Origin: Pyrus communis
Lineage: Eukaryota; Streptophyta; Magnoliopsida; Rosales; Rosaceae
Assembly: GCF_963583255.1 (NCBI RefSeq)
Contig: NC_084806.1
Coordinates: 27,592,435 to 27,656,434, forward strand
Direction of reading: 5' to 3'
Length of the DNA: 64,000 nt
The notes beneath the pieces are model-generated. The model did not search any database and was not told the origin of the DNA. It saw nothing but the letters and a program-made list of their open reading frames with translations. Numbering within the stretch: the first letter of the stretch is position 1; every line of letters starts with the position of its first letter. A program made the position numbers and the translations under genes. Positions 45,715 to 57,397 of the stretch are shown one piece after another.

Positions 45715-47239
45715 CTAAGAGGGTAACACAAATAGTTCATCAAATGCTTCAGTGAGATGTTGTAGATCCTGAAGTTGAATTGGTGTTAATGCATTTGGTT
45801 GCACTTTCTGGTCTTTTATGGAGTATAAAAATAAACCCAAATAAGTGTTAAGTAGTTCTTTGTCAATATGGTGAAGTGAGACTACTTGTATGAGTGGTTC
45901 TGCAGAAGGGTTGTGGCTCAATTTATACTTCTTTTGATTCTTGGTAAACTGCATGGTGAACAATTGGAAGTCCCACAAGACTATACTAACTGTAGAAAGC
46001 CAATGAACTCCCAACACAACATCACAACCACCTAATGGAAGGGAATAGAGGTCTACTTTGCAATTATAACCCTTCAAGGAAAGAAAGGCAGACCTGCAAC
46101 ACCCAGAGCTTGTTACCATGCCTCCATCAACGATCATAACTTGGAATGATTGAGTAGATTGAGCATGTTGCCCCCAGTGTTTAAAGAGCTTGGAATTTAT
46201 AAAGTTGTGAAAACTGCCTGAATCTAGCAAGATCCGAACAACTTGGCTATTTACTGAACCATTAACCTTCATAATATGAATGGTATGCATGTCGTTAGTC
46301 CCATAAATTGCACATTCACTTAATTCCATATATTGTAACTCAAGGTTAATGTCCTCAACACATTCTTCAAGTATCCCTGGATCTAAGTCATCAATCATAA
46401 GTCATTGCTTAAGACCACATTTATGACCCTTAATCCATTTGTCTAAACAAAACCAACATTCTTATCTCTCCATTTTCTGTTGAATCTCAGCTGGACTCAA
46501 TTTCTTAATAGGCAAAGTACCCGTGCGAGGCACAATATGTGGATTAGCGCCAATAGTCTAAGGCTTAGCGTTCATAGCTGGTCTAGGGAAATTGGATTTC
46601 ATTTTAGTGATCTTAGTGTCCAATTGCACAGCAATGGCTATGGCATCATGCACAGTTGCTGGTTTAAGCAATTTCACATTAAATTTTAACTCACGCTTAA
46701 GTCCCCCTAAGAAACAACTCTTGAGCAATAGCGGACCCAAATCAGTGGCTCTATTAGCCAAACGTAGAAATTTAACTATATATTCATAAAGAGTACCTGT
46801 TTACCAGAGTTTAAACAGTGATTCAACGCTATCATCAAACTTCGATGGGCCAAATTCTCTGCAAAAAGCTCTGGTAAAATCCTCCCAGTGTAGAGTGGTG
46901 TTGACGCAATCCATGCATTTGAACTACTGCAAAGCTTCACCATCAAGATGGAAGGAGGCTATAAGGACACTTTGAGCCTCAGGTGTGTTGTAGAACTCGA
47001 AGAATTGGTCTGCCTTGTAGATCCAAGACAATGGATCTTCACCGTCAACAAAATGAGGGAAGTCCACTTGAGGAGTCTAGGATTGACAAGGAGTTTGACC
47101 TCCACAAGTCCAATTTGGGCTTCTCGGCAGTTGAATCGAGTCCAACTAGTACAGTAGTGGATGATCGGGGATCACCGGAGTTGAAGAGCTCTCACTCTCC
47201 CAGTGAACAACAATTTCTCAGCGAAATTATTTGAAATAC
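45715..47239 (-). pseudogene. Gypsy gag C-terminus, zinc knuckle and protease
   Basis: From the - strand start, gag continues from the CACTA-like insertion at 47239 with LFKLWQTGTLYEYIVKFL-like sequence and LKSCFLGGLKRELKFNVK (46720-46650). A zinc knuckle CWFCLDKWIKGHKC lies near 46455. The protease core RILLDSGSFHNFI is in the frame 46398-45715 near 46220. Several stops are present in the gag part. Confidence 0.8.
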
Positions 47240-47467
47240 CACTACTACAAAAGTACCTAGTAGTGTCATTTTAAAAATCGACAAGAAAAACCCATTCCTG
47301 TTGGATATTAAGAAAAATTCAGCAGAAACTTGTGTAATGGTGGATAAAAGAACCGATAGTATTGCTAGCGTCACAAAAAAGCTTTTGTTGTTGGTTAGTT
47401 CCCTTAATCCACCAAGAAAAAGGAAAGTGTTTAAAAATAGAAAAAGGACAGTAGTGTCAGATAAAAG

Positions 47468-49642
47468 TGTAATACCCCGTATTTAAATAAAAATGGTTAT
47501 ATATATGTGCGTGTATGTGGGTAATTATTTTTATGTAATGATTTTATTAGATTTATTTTATGCAAGAACCTGCTTTCGATATGTAAAATAGTTTCAATGT
47601 AAAATCCTTTTTGCTACAAATTATTTCAAAAACTAGCTAGTAGTATTTCATGTTCATATGTAATTAGAGATATTTTTAGTTTGAATTGGAGAAGGGGAAT
47701 ATGATGAGTTTGGCTTTATTTTTCTCACAAAGGCTAAGTAGCGTTTTGCTAAACATTAGACAATAAAGAGGAGGGGTTAGTCACTACTCTAGATAGGTTG
47801 AGGTGGGATTCTATATCTTATAGAGTATGGATGTGGCCTTTGGGTATTTGTCCACTTTGCATGATAATTTTTGTTTATGACTAACTTAAAACATGTTTTG
47901 TCATATGAACACATCCTATTGTCAATGATTAACTTCACATTTGCTGTGTTTCTATTAGAACACATAACAGGGCTAATGATTAGCTTAACATTTGTTTTCT
48001 TTCCATTGGACCACATGTCATAGTTAATAATTGGTGAGGATTCATCCCCCAAATTTGGAGAGGTGGGATTCTATATCCCTTAGAGTTTGGACGTGGCTTT
48101 TGATGCAAGGAACATCTTGCATGATATTCATTAGTTCATGATTAATCTAACACTTGTTGTTTTTCCATTGGAACACATATCATTCTTAATGATTAGGACA
48201 ACAATTATTACTTTGTTATTGGAACACATTTTATGTCTAATGATTGGCACACCACTTAGTTTTTTTCTATTGGCCCACTTGTGGAGATTTTTTGGAGAGG
48301 AAGATGTCATGCAGTCTTTATAAAGGAAGGAGCAAGAACCAACGGAGGACAAGGAGAAAAGAGAGAGGAGGAAGAAGAAGAAAAAAAGAAAAAAGAACAA
48401 CTCCAAAAAGAAAGCCTTTCATATTACCTCGTTATCTTTCTTTTACATGTTCTTAGGGCTTTAAGCCATCTTTCATTGTGTTTGTAAGTCCCTCATATAT
48501 AGTGAAATACAATGAAAGCAAACCCCAGTGGATGTAGTCGATTTGGCAAACCACTTAAATCTTGTGTTGTTTATGCATTTACATTTTGAGATCATTGTTA
48601 TGAGAGCACTCCCACTAAACCATCCAAAATCTCCGTTTACTTCTCTTGAGAATGTTGTAAAATAAGGGGGACAAATCCCAGAAAATGCAGGAGAGCTTAC
48701 CCAACAAAATTGCTCTATGAAACTCAGATGGGTTTATGCATCAATATCACCTAGAGAGAGATGGAGTAAAATGGTAAAGTAATATTTCTCAATTAGATTG
48801 TTGTGTGTTATCCACACTATATATTATTGATAATATAATACGATTTTGGCTACTGACAATTTGATTAGTGTTGTAGATATAATACAATTTTGGCTACTAA
48901 CAGTTTGATTAGTGTTGCAGATGTTTTAGAGCATGTGATAATTGATATCCTTGTTACATGGCATATAGATAAGCATTCTTATAAAGTAAGAAAAATAGTT
49001 AAGTTGTGTTTAAGTGGTGAGGATATTCAAGGACTGAAGTTTGCCTTGAATATAAAATAATGAACCTTGTATACATCAGGTGTTGGGTGTAAGGCTTGAG
49101 TATACAGCTGGTTGGTTATAAAATAATGAAATCTTTTATATGTCAGTTGTTGGGGGAATGGCTTGAATATGCAATTGGGCGTTGGGGGAAGTGCCTGTAT
49201 GATAAAGTGGAAACTGAGAATTTAATTACAAAAATTGGGTTTAAGGGGTGAACGGAAGTTAACTCGTATTCTAAGGTATTCAGAGCCAAATGATATAAGC
49301 ATGGTATGGGACGTGCAGGTTTGGGTGCCTTAGGTATATGTTAGCGAGATTAGAACGGAGTGAGTACATTCATCATCTCATTTGCATCATGCATTCGAAA
49401 GAATTGTTACAATTCAATTATTATTTTGTTGGTACTTTTTGTTGTGAATTAATTTGTGCACTATAGTTATTTCGTTGCGTATTCAATAAATTTTATGTAA
49501 GATTTTGTTGATGTATGGTGTAATCATTATAATTTTATTTTATTTTCCACCATATCTTGGTTGTAGAATTTATTTCTATAATTAATATATGGCTCACACC
49601 CTAACTTGTGAATAGTCTTTATTCGCGGGTCGGGGTGTGACA
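47468..49642 (+). mobile_element. Gypsy solo LTR nested in the second CACTA-like element
   Basis: It starts TGTAATACCCCGTATT and ends GGGTCGGGGTGTGACA. It is flanked by the perfect duplication AAAAG (47463-47467 and 49643-49647). At 47880-48270 it contains several degenerate units of about 55 bp built on 'taatgattaacttaacatttg' and 'attggaacacat'. Confidence 0.9.
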
Positions 49643-50107
49643 AAAAGTAACGTTGAAACTCCTGTTTGATAATAAAAAAAGCAAATTTGTGTCGCTCATA
49701 ACCGACACCACTAATCATTAATAATAATAAAAAAATATAAAAAGCCTATTCTAGTTTTTTATTAATAAAATAAATAATTAACGGAATCTAAAAACACAAA
49801 CCAATTTAACAGAGTTCAAATTTTTAGTAAATCATAGAATATAAACTTAAAACCAACTATCAAAGTCCAGCTTCGCAATAAATTATGGATTCTAATACAA
49901 AAACCAACTAAGAAAATTCAAGACCAGTTAAGCGAATTTGTAGAAAACTATAGATTTTCAAATCAAAAAATTTCACTTTTGTAGTAATTTTCAAATCAAA
50001 ACAAAACACAATAGAAAAAAAAAATCACTTATGGATTGACTCTAAATCAAAATCTAATGTAAAAGAAAAAAACAAAGAAAAGCAAAAGACAACTATTATT
50101 AACACTC

Positions 50108-50139
<32 letters not shown>

Positions 50140-50289
50140 CTCACCTCTCAAATTTACCCGATAGAGGTAAAGAAGGTAGAGATTAGCATTAAACCCATGT
50201 ATCGATTTGTGAAGAAACCTAAAACAACCAAATTAACAGTCATTCAATTGAAATTAATCAAACCCAAGTATCGATTTCCATCAATAAAG

Positions 50290-50530
50290 AGACAGAGATA
50301 CATACCTGCTCGTTGACGTAATTTTTGAGATGGGAAAGGATGTCAGAGTTGTAAGGATTCTTGTAGAGTAGCAGCTCTACTGCGACGCCACCTGTTGTTG
50401 CTATAGAACCAATCCCCACCTCCTTTGAAAGCCAAAACCTTTTTAAATTCGCAACTTGAGGACCAAATCCAGAAAGAAAATTTAAGGGATGGGCAAGAAT
50501 TCCAGAGAAAAATTTAAACATTTTATGCAA
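50290..50530 (-). pseudogene. Captured gene fragment with a splice donor inside the CACTA-like element
   Basis: The - strand frame from about 50521 reads MFKFFSGILAHPLNFLSGFG and GIGSIATTGGVAVELLLYKN, ending SHLKNYVNEQ followed by the donor GTATGTATC at 50305. It looks like a first exon of a host gene that I cannot name. A run of about 40 T (50540-50580) precedes it. Capture by the transposon is the simplest reading; a frame that is open by chance is possible. Confidence 0.45.
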
Positions 50531-50534
50531 AGAT

Positions 50535-50574
<40 letters not shown>

Positions 50575-51296
50575 TTTTTTTCTTTCTTCTAGAAAATAAA
50601 TAGAGGAAAAAGAGATTGAAAGTTTTGAGGAGTAGTGGAAAGAGAGCCACGAGGATGCTTTGAAGGTAGGGTGAAGTGAGATGAATAGAGAGCGGTGTTG
50701 TTTTGAAGGTAGGTGAAGGAGAAAGAAACAAGGGGGGAGAAGCAGTGCTTGAAGGAAATGGTGGAAGAGAAGGCTTTTATTTAGGGTAGAAAACTAGCGT
50801 CGGAAAAAATTGACAACATATATTAATTCCGTCGATTAAAATCGACACCATCCTGCGCCCATTGACATCACGCTGCCCAATTTCGCATGCAAAATTAGTG
50901 GGAAAATTCCTGCCCTAATATTTCACACGAATTCTGTTGGATAAAACCGACATTACGCTATCCAAAGCAAGTTTGAAAATATTTATAAAAAAAAAAAAAC
51001 AAAAAGCTAGTCCTGTAGGTTATAAGCGACGGTACTATCAAGTTTGAAAATATTTAAAAACAAAAAGCAAGTCCTGTCAGTTATAAGCAACAGTAATGCC
51101 GACATTAAGTTATCCGACGCAAGTTTGAAAATATTTATAAAAAAAAAAAACAAAAAGCAAGTCCTGCCGGTTATAAGTGACAGTACTACTTTGTCATCCA
51201 ACATCATCTATATAGGCTGTTGAAAATGTCTTATCCGACAGTACATTGTATAAAACCGCCACCATTCTCCGACAATAAGCCACTTTTGTAGTAGTG

Positions 51297-51445
51297 TGCA
51301 TTGGAAGACAAGCATCCAAATGTACCGATAGTTTAGCTTCAAGGACCTCAGAAATGGTTGTGTGAACAAAAGTGTTCACTGTCCCAGTGATGATGGTTTG
51401 AATGGAAACAAAAGAAGTTTCGAGGGATGATACACGGCTATCCAT
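51297..51445 (-). pseudogene. Gypsy gag N-terminus, cut by the CACTA-like element
   Basis: An ATG at 51445 opens MDSRVSSLETSFVSIQ, a typical gypsy gag start. The frame runs to the inner CACTA-like terminus at 51296, and gag resumes at 47239. An upstream Pro/Arg-rich extension (to 51535) is more likely leader. Confidence 0.72.
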
Positions 51446-51526
51446 GGCGCAAGCAGGAGCGGGACGGGGACGGGGACGGCGGGGCGTACACAGAGGAAGG
51501 GAACCAGGAAGATTGGGTGATAACAA

Positions 51527-51855
51527 TGTTAGCACCCAAAATCTTGGTTCAACCTTAACCCTTGGTAATGGAGGTAGAGAGAAGAAGCAAGAAGGACAAA
51601 AAGGATTTTTATATTAAATTAAAATCTGATCGTTGCCTTCACTATTGAGAGGTTATAACAACTTTTGCTAGCTCCCCACATACGTGAGTGCCATATCAGC
51701 TATATAAGACAAAAACATAATAAAATATTCCCTCAACTTGCTAAAATACTACTAAGTCCCACCCATTTACATTTTTATTTTTAAAAACTACTTTTCCAGT
51801 TGCAATTTCGTCCTCTTCCTTGTAATCAAGACAATCACAGAATTGGATCATAACA
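51527..51855 (-). repeat. 5' LTR of the - strand gypsy element
   Basis: It has TGTTA..TAACA ends (TGTTAGCACCC at 51527, GGATCATAACA at 51855) and is 329 bp. On the - strand a 'cttatatagctg' box lies mid-LTR. The bases after the LTR (TTGTTATCACC) are a degenerate form of the usual TGGTATCAGAG primer site. Confidence 0.65.
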
Positions 51856-52085
51856 CTTCCTCTAGTCGCAATCGCTGCAACTCCAATCATAAATGGTAAG
51901 TCGATCTCTTGAATTTATTTGCATTTTATAAAATTAAGGTCTTGATTTTTACTTTTTACATTCAAATTAGGATTGGGATTGGGGGTTTACTGGAAATTGT
52001 TATTGATTTAGAATTTGGGGGTTTAGGTTCGCTTGGGCACAAGGTGTTGATTTTTTCGTTTTGAAGTACTGTAAATTAATTGGGG

Positions 52086-52225
52086 TTTACTGCTATCTCC
52101 GTATGTGTGTGGAATATGTGTATGTGCGTAATCTCAGTGTGTGTGCGCGCGCACACACGCGTAGTGTGTGTGTGTGTAATATGTGTATGTGCGTAATGTG
52201 TGTGTGTATGTGCATAATCTCTATG
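52086..52225. repeat. Mixed (TG)n/(CA)n tract with a GCGCGC core
   Basis: A run of 'tgtgtgtg', 'gtgtgcgcgcgcacacacgcg' type palindrome, then more 'tgtgtatgtgcgtaat' units. Alternating purine/pyrimidine over more than 100 bp could adopt Z-DNA (inference). Confidence 0.8.
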
Positions 52226-53531
52226 TGTGGCTTGCAATTTAATGATTTTTTATTTATTTTTTTGTGAATAATTTATGAATCTATCTGAACAATTTAGGCT
52301 TATTCGAAAATTTGTTATATCAAACTCTTTAACAGATGTGAAAGTGTGCAACTCAATACTAGTGTTGAAGTCATGGATAAACCTGAATTCTTAGTTGGTA
52401 TGTATTCTATACAATTCTTTTTTATTTAAGTTAGAGACCACTTTTGATGAGTTATCATACGACTACAAGTCTGAAGAACTCCATTGCTGCTCATGAAAAT
52501 AAGTTCTTTTATAACTAATATGTCTACTTTTGAAAAATTTGTTGGCTCAAGTGTAATCTACTTCTTGTAAGATTTTTTTTTTTTTTTTTTGGCATTTTGT
52601 TCTGTACTTGTGCCATACAATAGTAGATTGGCATTGTTAATTACTCTTAATCATTGTAAAGTAAGACGAATTATTAAACATATTCTTGATTATTCTTAAT
52701 CATTCTAATTAAGTTCTAATAGAACTTAGAATAAGCAAGAAGACGCCGGATAAACTAGTTTAATTTCTTAATTAAACGACTAGCTAAACCAACTCTCCAG
52801 GTTTTCTACACTGCCAGTAAACGACTAGCTAAGCCACCCATCAAGTACAATTCTTTTGAATATATCTTTTGGGGAACTAGATTTGAAGAATGAGTGATTT
52901 TATTTGATTTAAGGGGGAGACTCCATTCTAATTCTAGTTTATGAGCTGATTAAGGATTCATTTAGAAAAAGGTTACTCTTCAAAAATGGATCATGAATAC
53001 TAAAATGTTCAAAAGCTCACCATGTTCGTTGGACCGCCTCCCGTAGAAAAAGGAAAATTACAACACTTTTATTTATCAGACAACTTAGATGGCATTGGTT
53101 GATGGTGAAAGGGATTGAAAGTGACTAGTAGTTTTCTTTTCACCTTTTTCTTTTAGACTCATTAATCTCCCAAAAATTGAATTATGGAGTGGTAATAAAC
53201 TTAATTAGTTGTGAGAAACTGAAATAAATTATTTGTTTATCTAGTATAACATTTATAAGTTTAGAGCTAGGTATTTCTTTCTCAATGCACCAATGCGCCT
53301 GCTATTGTCAGGACAAAAACACAATAATGACTGCATGTTTCATTGCAACTTTGTTAATTGACAATGCTGGAGGCACTGAATTATGAATGATGCAACTTCT
53401 TTTATTGAAGATGGTTGTTTTGGTGTGATGTACTCATGTGTTTCTATTTTATCATATAAGGATACGATGAAGAAAAAGAAGATGGGGAGTTAAGAGATTA
53501 GATCAAGCTTCTGTCAATTGGTTTTCTCTAA

Positions 53532-53726
53532 TTGCAAAAGGAGAATGAAGAGTTGAGAGCGCGATTCGATTTAGCAAAGGAGAATGAAGTTCTAGCATCA
53601 CAATTGAAGGTTTTTGTGACTACAAGTCACGGCCAGACTAGTAGCAACTTTAGAGGTACCGATGATGATTTTTCAAAAGACGACAATGCTTATGTTGAAT
53701 TGGAAGACCATAATATGAACGTATGA
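53532..53726 (+). pseudogene. C-terminal scrap of a plant CACTA (Ptta/En/Spm) transposase-family protein
   Basis: The frame encodes ENEELRARFDLAKENEVLAS (short coiled coil) and ends SKDDNAYVELEDHNMNV. Such Glu/Leu-rich tails close plant En/Spm-like transposase proteins, as I remember the family. Its place inside the outer CACTA element supports this. The rest of the gene is missing. Confidence 0.45.
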
Positions 53727-55272
53727 TTGATTTATATTATGTCTTTTGTTGTTAGTTTCAAACATGCACATGGTAGACCAGGGATATTTATGTTAGCTTT
53801 TGGGACATACATTTGGTGTATGTGCTGGAATGTACTTAAATTGTTGATTAATGAAGTATTCCTTATATTTGTAATTGATTGTACTTTTAGAGTACGAAAT
53901 AAGGAATGTGGTAATTAGTTTGCCATATATTGTTCCTAAGAAGCATTTGGTTTTGACATGTGACATAAGTTGTGCCACATATCGAAGGAATAGGTGATGG
54001 TATTAATGTCACTTATCCTCAACCATTGCATATGGGATCATATTGGGTGACGATAAATTCATCACTTATACATCTAATATGTGAGGAATTTATAGGTCAT
54101 TGACCTTTGTGTTTTGTGACATCTAATTCATTAGACATATAGTTATTAGGTAACGTATGTGGTGTCACATTTGTAGGGAAAAAAAGCGACGATTTTGAAA
54201 TTCATCATGTAAACTATAGGTGAGTTGTATAGGTGACGCAACTAGTGACGCTGAAAATGCGTCACATATAGTCAAATGTGACGCATTTCCATATTTATGT
54301 GATGAACGTCTAGTGTCACATAATCCATGTTTTCTTGTAGTGTGCGAGGTACTCACTCCTATCCATTGCTTCTCCTCCATCGGTTGGATCTTGTTTCGAA
54401 TTGCGAAAATTACAATGCAGTTTGTTGATGCTTCTTCTGAGGTCGAATTAAGATTACAACTCAAAGGTCAAAATTTCGAAAGCTCGAGAGATATATTTGT
54501 GGATGCAGATGGCACCTCATTGACAATAAAAGTAGGGCATTATCGGTCTCTTATCATACTTGTGGAAAATAATCATCTGTTTGCTAAAATAAAGCCTTCT
54601 TAAACAATATGGTTTGTGAAATATATGCAATGTGAAATTATATAAAAACTGTGCAGTCTGCAGGTCACATGTTTAGGTGGACAATTCTTGTCTTTCGCAG
54701 GTACATCGATGATGATCTGTTAGTCGTAAACTGAAAAGAAACACGATCCTGAATTGAAATGGCCTGATATTATGTTGTCTTGGGAGTCTCTGTCAGTGGG
54801 ATACATGCAACTTTTGAAAGAAGCATCAATTTACATTGATGGGGATTCAACTGAAATCAACCAAAAAGTGGCTCAAGAACTTGCAGTTGGTCTCGAGTAT
54901 TTCTTTACTACCATTTTCTGGTTGCATGATCATAACGATTAACTAGCTGCTAGTAGTGGACTAGTTGTTTCTAACGGGAACTGAGATTCAATTGGTTGGT
55001 TAAAGACTGCCTATATCTCAAATGCTTTTAAATTTTGATTGTTTTGATTTTTCGAGTCTTCCTACACTCAGTTGTTATCTTTGGTTGATATGGTTATAGA
55101 TATACACCACTAGATACAAGGGAGTTTATGGAATCATTTGCAAAGCAGACCATTGAATCATGCGAGTATTTTGCTGGAAACTTTTAAGTGTTTATTGAGC
55201 CTCAACTCGCTGGGTCTTCTTCTTCCTTCTGCAACCTCATGATGTGCATATTATTGAAACTTGAACTCGCTA

Positions 55273-56718
55273 TGATCAGTGTTAGTCTAAACATAGTTTA
55301 TATGTATTTTTACCACCTGTAAAAGTAGGGATAAAAACACACAAAATACTTGTAAGAGAACAAGGTAGTTGTAATATAAACGGCTCAAGCAAGGTCGTTT
55401 TTGCAGGGATTGAATGAATGATTTATGTAAACTAATTCCTAGCTAATTATTCGAAAACAAAGATTGGAAAATGTTGATTTTGAATTTAAAAATAATAAAA
55501 ACGAATTTAATTAAAATGATTAAAGAAATTAGCAAAAAACAAAAGAAAATAGTTTTGAAAACCAAATTGTAAAAGCCTAGGGTTTCACCGTCCCCATAAC
55601 AATCCTATGTAGATTTATTAATTACTTATGAATAACTCATGCAACTTTGAAGGTTAGGTTTTCCTAATGCATATTCTACTCGTGGTATTCAAGCTAGAAT
55701 GTATATCAAACATGCAATCCGTCCGTGGTATTTAGATCAAATATAAACATGCATGACTCATTACGCTTTGTGAAAACCCTTTGAAAAACCATGCAACCCC
55801 TAAGATGTGGTATTCATCCTAGGTGAAATTACAACTATCAACCACAAGAAGCAATACTCAATTCCCCGGTGGTATTTCCACCGAATTGCATCCGACTACT
55901 TATCTAAACATCATAATGGTAGCTAAGCATTAAAATATAGAGACAGTTTAAAGCACAGTGATTTAAACTACATATTCATGCTAAGGCTCAAGGCATCGCC
56001 CTAACAAACGAAAATTAGCTACTAACAACCATAAAACAAAATATTATTAAAATCATGGATATAAAACACCTTGAATATAAACTTGAATCTTCAAAACCTA
56101 GCAAAGTACTAATGCGTGCGTTCTCCCCCAATGTTGTGTAAAGAACCCTAATGGCTAACAAGCCTTATTTATACTACTCTAATTAAAATCCTCCTAGTAA
56201 AAGGTCTTACAAGAAAACTAGGAAACATAATTAAATGATAAAACAGAAAATAAAAGGTTTCCTATTTGACCTAGAATTCGGAGTTCTCATAAAATCACAC
56301 TTTTGACTGAACAAATCAACTCTGATTTGGTCCCAAAAGGTCTCTTTTGAAAGCTGAAGACGTCCCCTACAAATTCTCAGAAGGAATCTTCCTCAAAATA
56401 CACCATCTTGACCTCTAAATTACCCAAAACATCCAGAAACGTCAATCTAGGAAAGCTATGCGCTGTGCCTTTATTTCATCGTCACGATCAAACGACTTGG
56501 TAGAAAAATCTGGAATTTTGAACAATCATCTTGAAAGGCACACGAACATCCTTCAATTGGAATCACTCCAAAATTCATCTGTTTGAATACTTTTTACTCC
56601 AGAGGAAGTCGAATGTACTACATGGAAATATATAACAAAGTATCAAAATTCTACCAAAATAACTAATATATTAATACTAAGATTAGGGTAAAATATATAG
56701 TATAATATGAACTCATCA
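55273..56718 (-). mobile_element. Solo LTR inside the SKL2 pseudogene
   Basis: The - strand starts TGATGAGTTCATATTATAC at 56718 and ends near AGTGTTAGACTAACACTGATCA (55273-55280). SKL2 exon 4 lies before it and exon 5 after it, so it is an insertion in that intron. The start resembles Athila/Tat-type LTRs. I found no clean target duplication, so ends may be off by several bases. Confidence 0.6.
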
Positions 56719-57397
56719 ATAATCATCTTTCTTTTTGAAATGTTCAATAAATGAATCATTGAAGTTTTAGATTATGGACATTACAAAATTAACTTGGATG
56801 GAAATGTGAAACAATGCTATTGTGAGTGATGATGGTGAAACAATGCACCTGCAAAATAACTCCCCTCCCTCACACATACGGTCTCTGGTGCTGACCAAAT
56901 TTATTTCCTTTTCCTTTTCTCGAAAATAATTAATTAATCCTTTTGTGCTTTATGATTGTTTTCTTTTCTGTACTTATAAATTGACTGTTATAAATTAAAA
57001 CAAAAGAATGGATTATGGATGAATCTCTTTTGGTGCTTGTTTCTAATATTCTCTAAGCTTTTTAATATGTGTATTTCACATCTGCTCGTAGTTACATTCA
57101 TTTATTTGTAAATCACAGATTCCCTTGCCTACAAATGTCCTTCGAACTTTATCTAGTTGCTGTTAGCTACCCCGTATTCATTATTTTATCAATTCCAGGG
57201 TTCCTAAAGGTTCCGACTCTGTAGCAGAAGCAGAAGTGATGTATTACAAAGTTTAAGTAGGTACTATATGTCAATGATTTTTTATGTTTCCTTTTGGGAT
57301 GCAGGTGGGGGCTTGGGGTTGAAAAGATTGAATCTTTTAATGGGCATTGTTGGTGATCTTACTCTGGAGTAAAAAATAATCAAGAAAATTATGGAGG

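Larger units (their letters stand above)
47240..51296. mobile_element. Second CACTA-like element, non-autonomous, inside the gypsy gag
   Basis: The first 15 bases CACTACTACAAAAGT match exactly the inverted right end. Flanking triplets are TAC (left) and TGC (right). The right subterminal zone (50940-51290) contains three tandem units around 'caagtttgaaaatatttat', 'aagc.agtcctg..ggttataag' and 'ccgacatta'. It carries a solo LTR (47468-49642) and a gene-like exon fragment (50290-50530). No transposase is visible, so it is non-autonomous. Confidence 0.8.
40637..51855 (-). mobile_element. Ty3/gypsy chromovirus-like element, - strand, decayed and interrupted
   Basis: The - strand order is LTR (51855-51527), gag, protease, reverse transcriptase, RNase H, integrase and a C-terminal chromodomain-like tail ending near 40660 (VLEGEGIIST). 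The order fits gypsy, and the short LTR plus tail suggest a Reina-like chromovirus (inference). Its gag is split by a CACTA-like element (47240-51296) and its tail by a solo LTR (40785-42989). No second LTR is found at the left end, so the 3' end is truncated. Many stops and frameshifts are present. Confidence 0.82.
40431..54342. mobile_element. CACTA (En/Spm) element, 13.9 kb with nested insertions, inside SKL2 exon 1
   Basis: The termini are CACTACATGAAAACATGG on the left and, inverted, CACTACAAGAAAACATGG on the right (17 of 18 match). The three flanking bases are TAC (left) and TGC (right), a 3-bp duplication with one change. Subterminal regions have many 'gtgacg/cgtcac' motifs in both orientations (40450-40632 and 53995-54330), the usual binding-site arrangement for CACTA transposase accessory protein. 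A C-terminal transposase-like scrap is at 53532-53726. The gypsy element from about 40637 to 51855 is nested in it. Its own DNA is only about 2.7 kb. Confidence 0.85.
40242..57235 (+). pseudogene. SKL2: SKL2 (inactive shikimate kinase-like 2) pseudogene, split by transposons
   Basis: The intact family is a plastid protein with an N-terminal CS/HSP20-like domain and a degenerate shikimate-kinase domain. Exon 1 (40242-40430) encodes a transit peptide and stops at QDY. A CACTA element follows, and the exon resumes at 54343-54348 (..GAG, donor at 54349). Exon 2 (54421-about 54611) encodes VDASSEVELRLQLKG and VDADGTSLTIKV and carries a Glu-to-stop change at 54601. Exon 3 (54701-about 54911) encodes YIDDDLLVVN, is then frame-shifted, and resumes with WPDIMLSWESLS. 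Exon 4 (55100-55162) encodes YTPLDTREFMESFAKQTIES, and its donor is CG instead of GT. Exon 5 (57199-57235) encodes KGSDSVAEAE. Later exons were not found. Clearly dead; SKL2 is assigned from remembered family motifs. Confidence 0.82.

Noticed and set aside
48281..48487. Lys/Glu/Arg-rich frames at 48131-48487
   Set aside because: They lie inside a solo LTR in purine-rich sequence and its tandem repeats, and no splice or family evidence supports them.
54165..54464. Frames on both strands across 54165-54464
   Set aside because: They run over the transposon end and the SKL2 intron. Only the + strand part after 54421 is exon.
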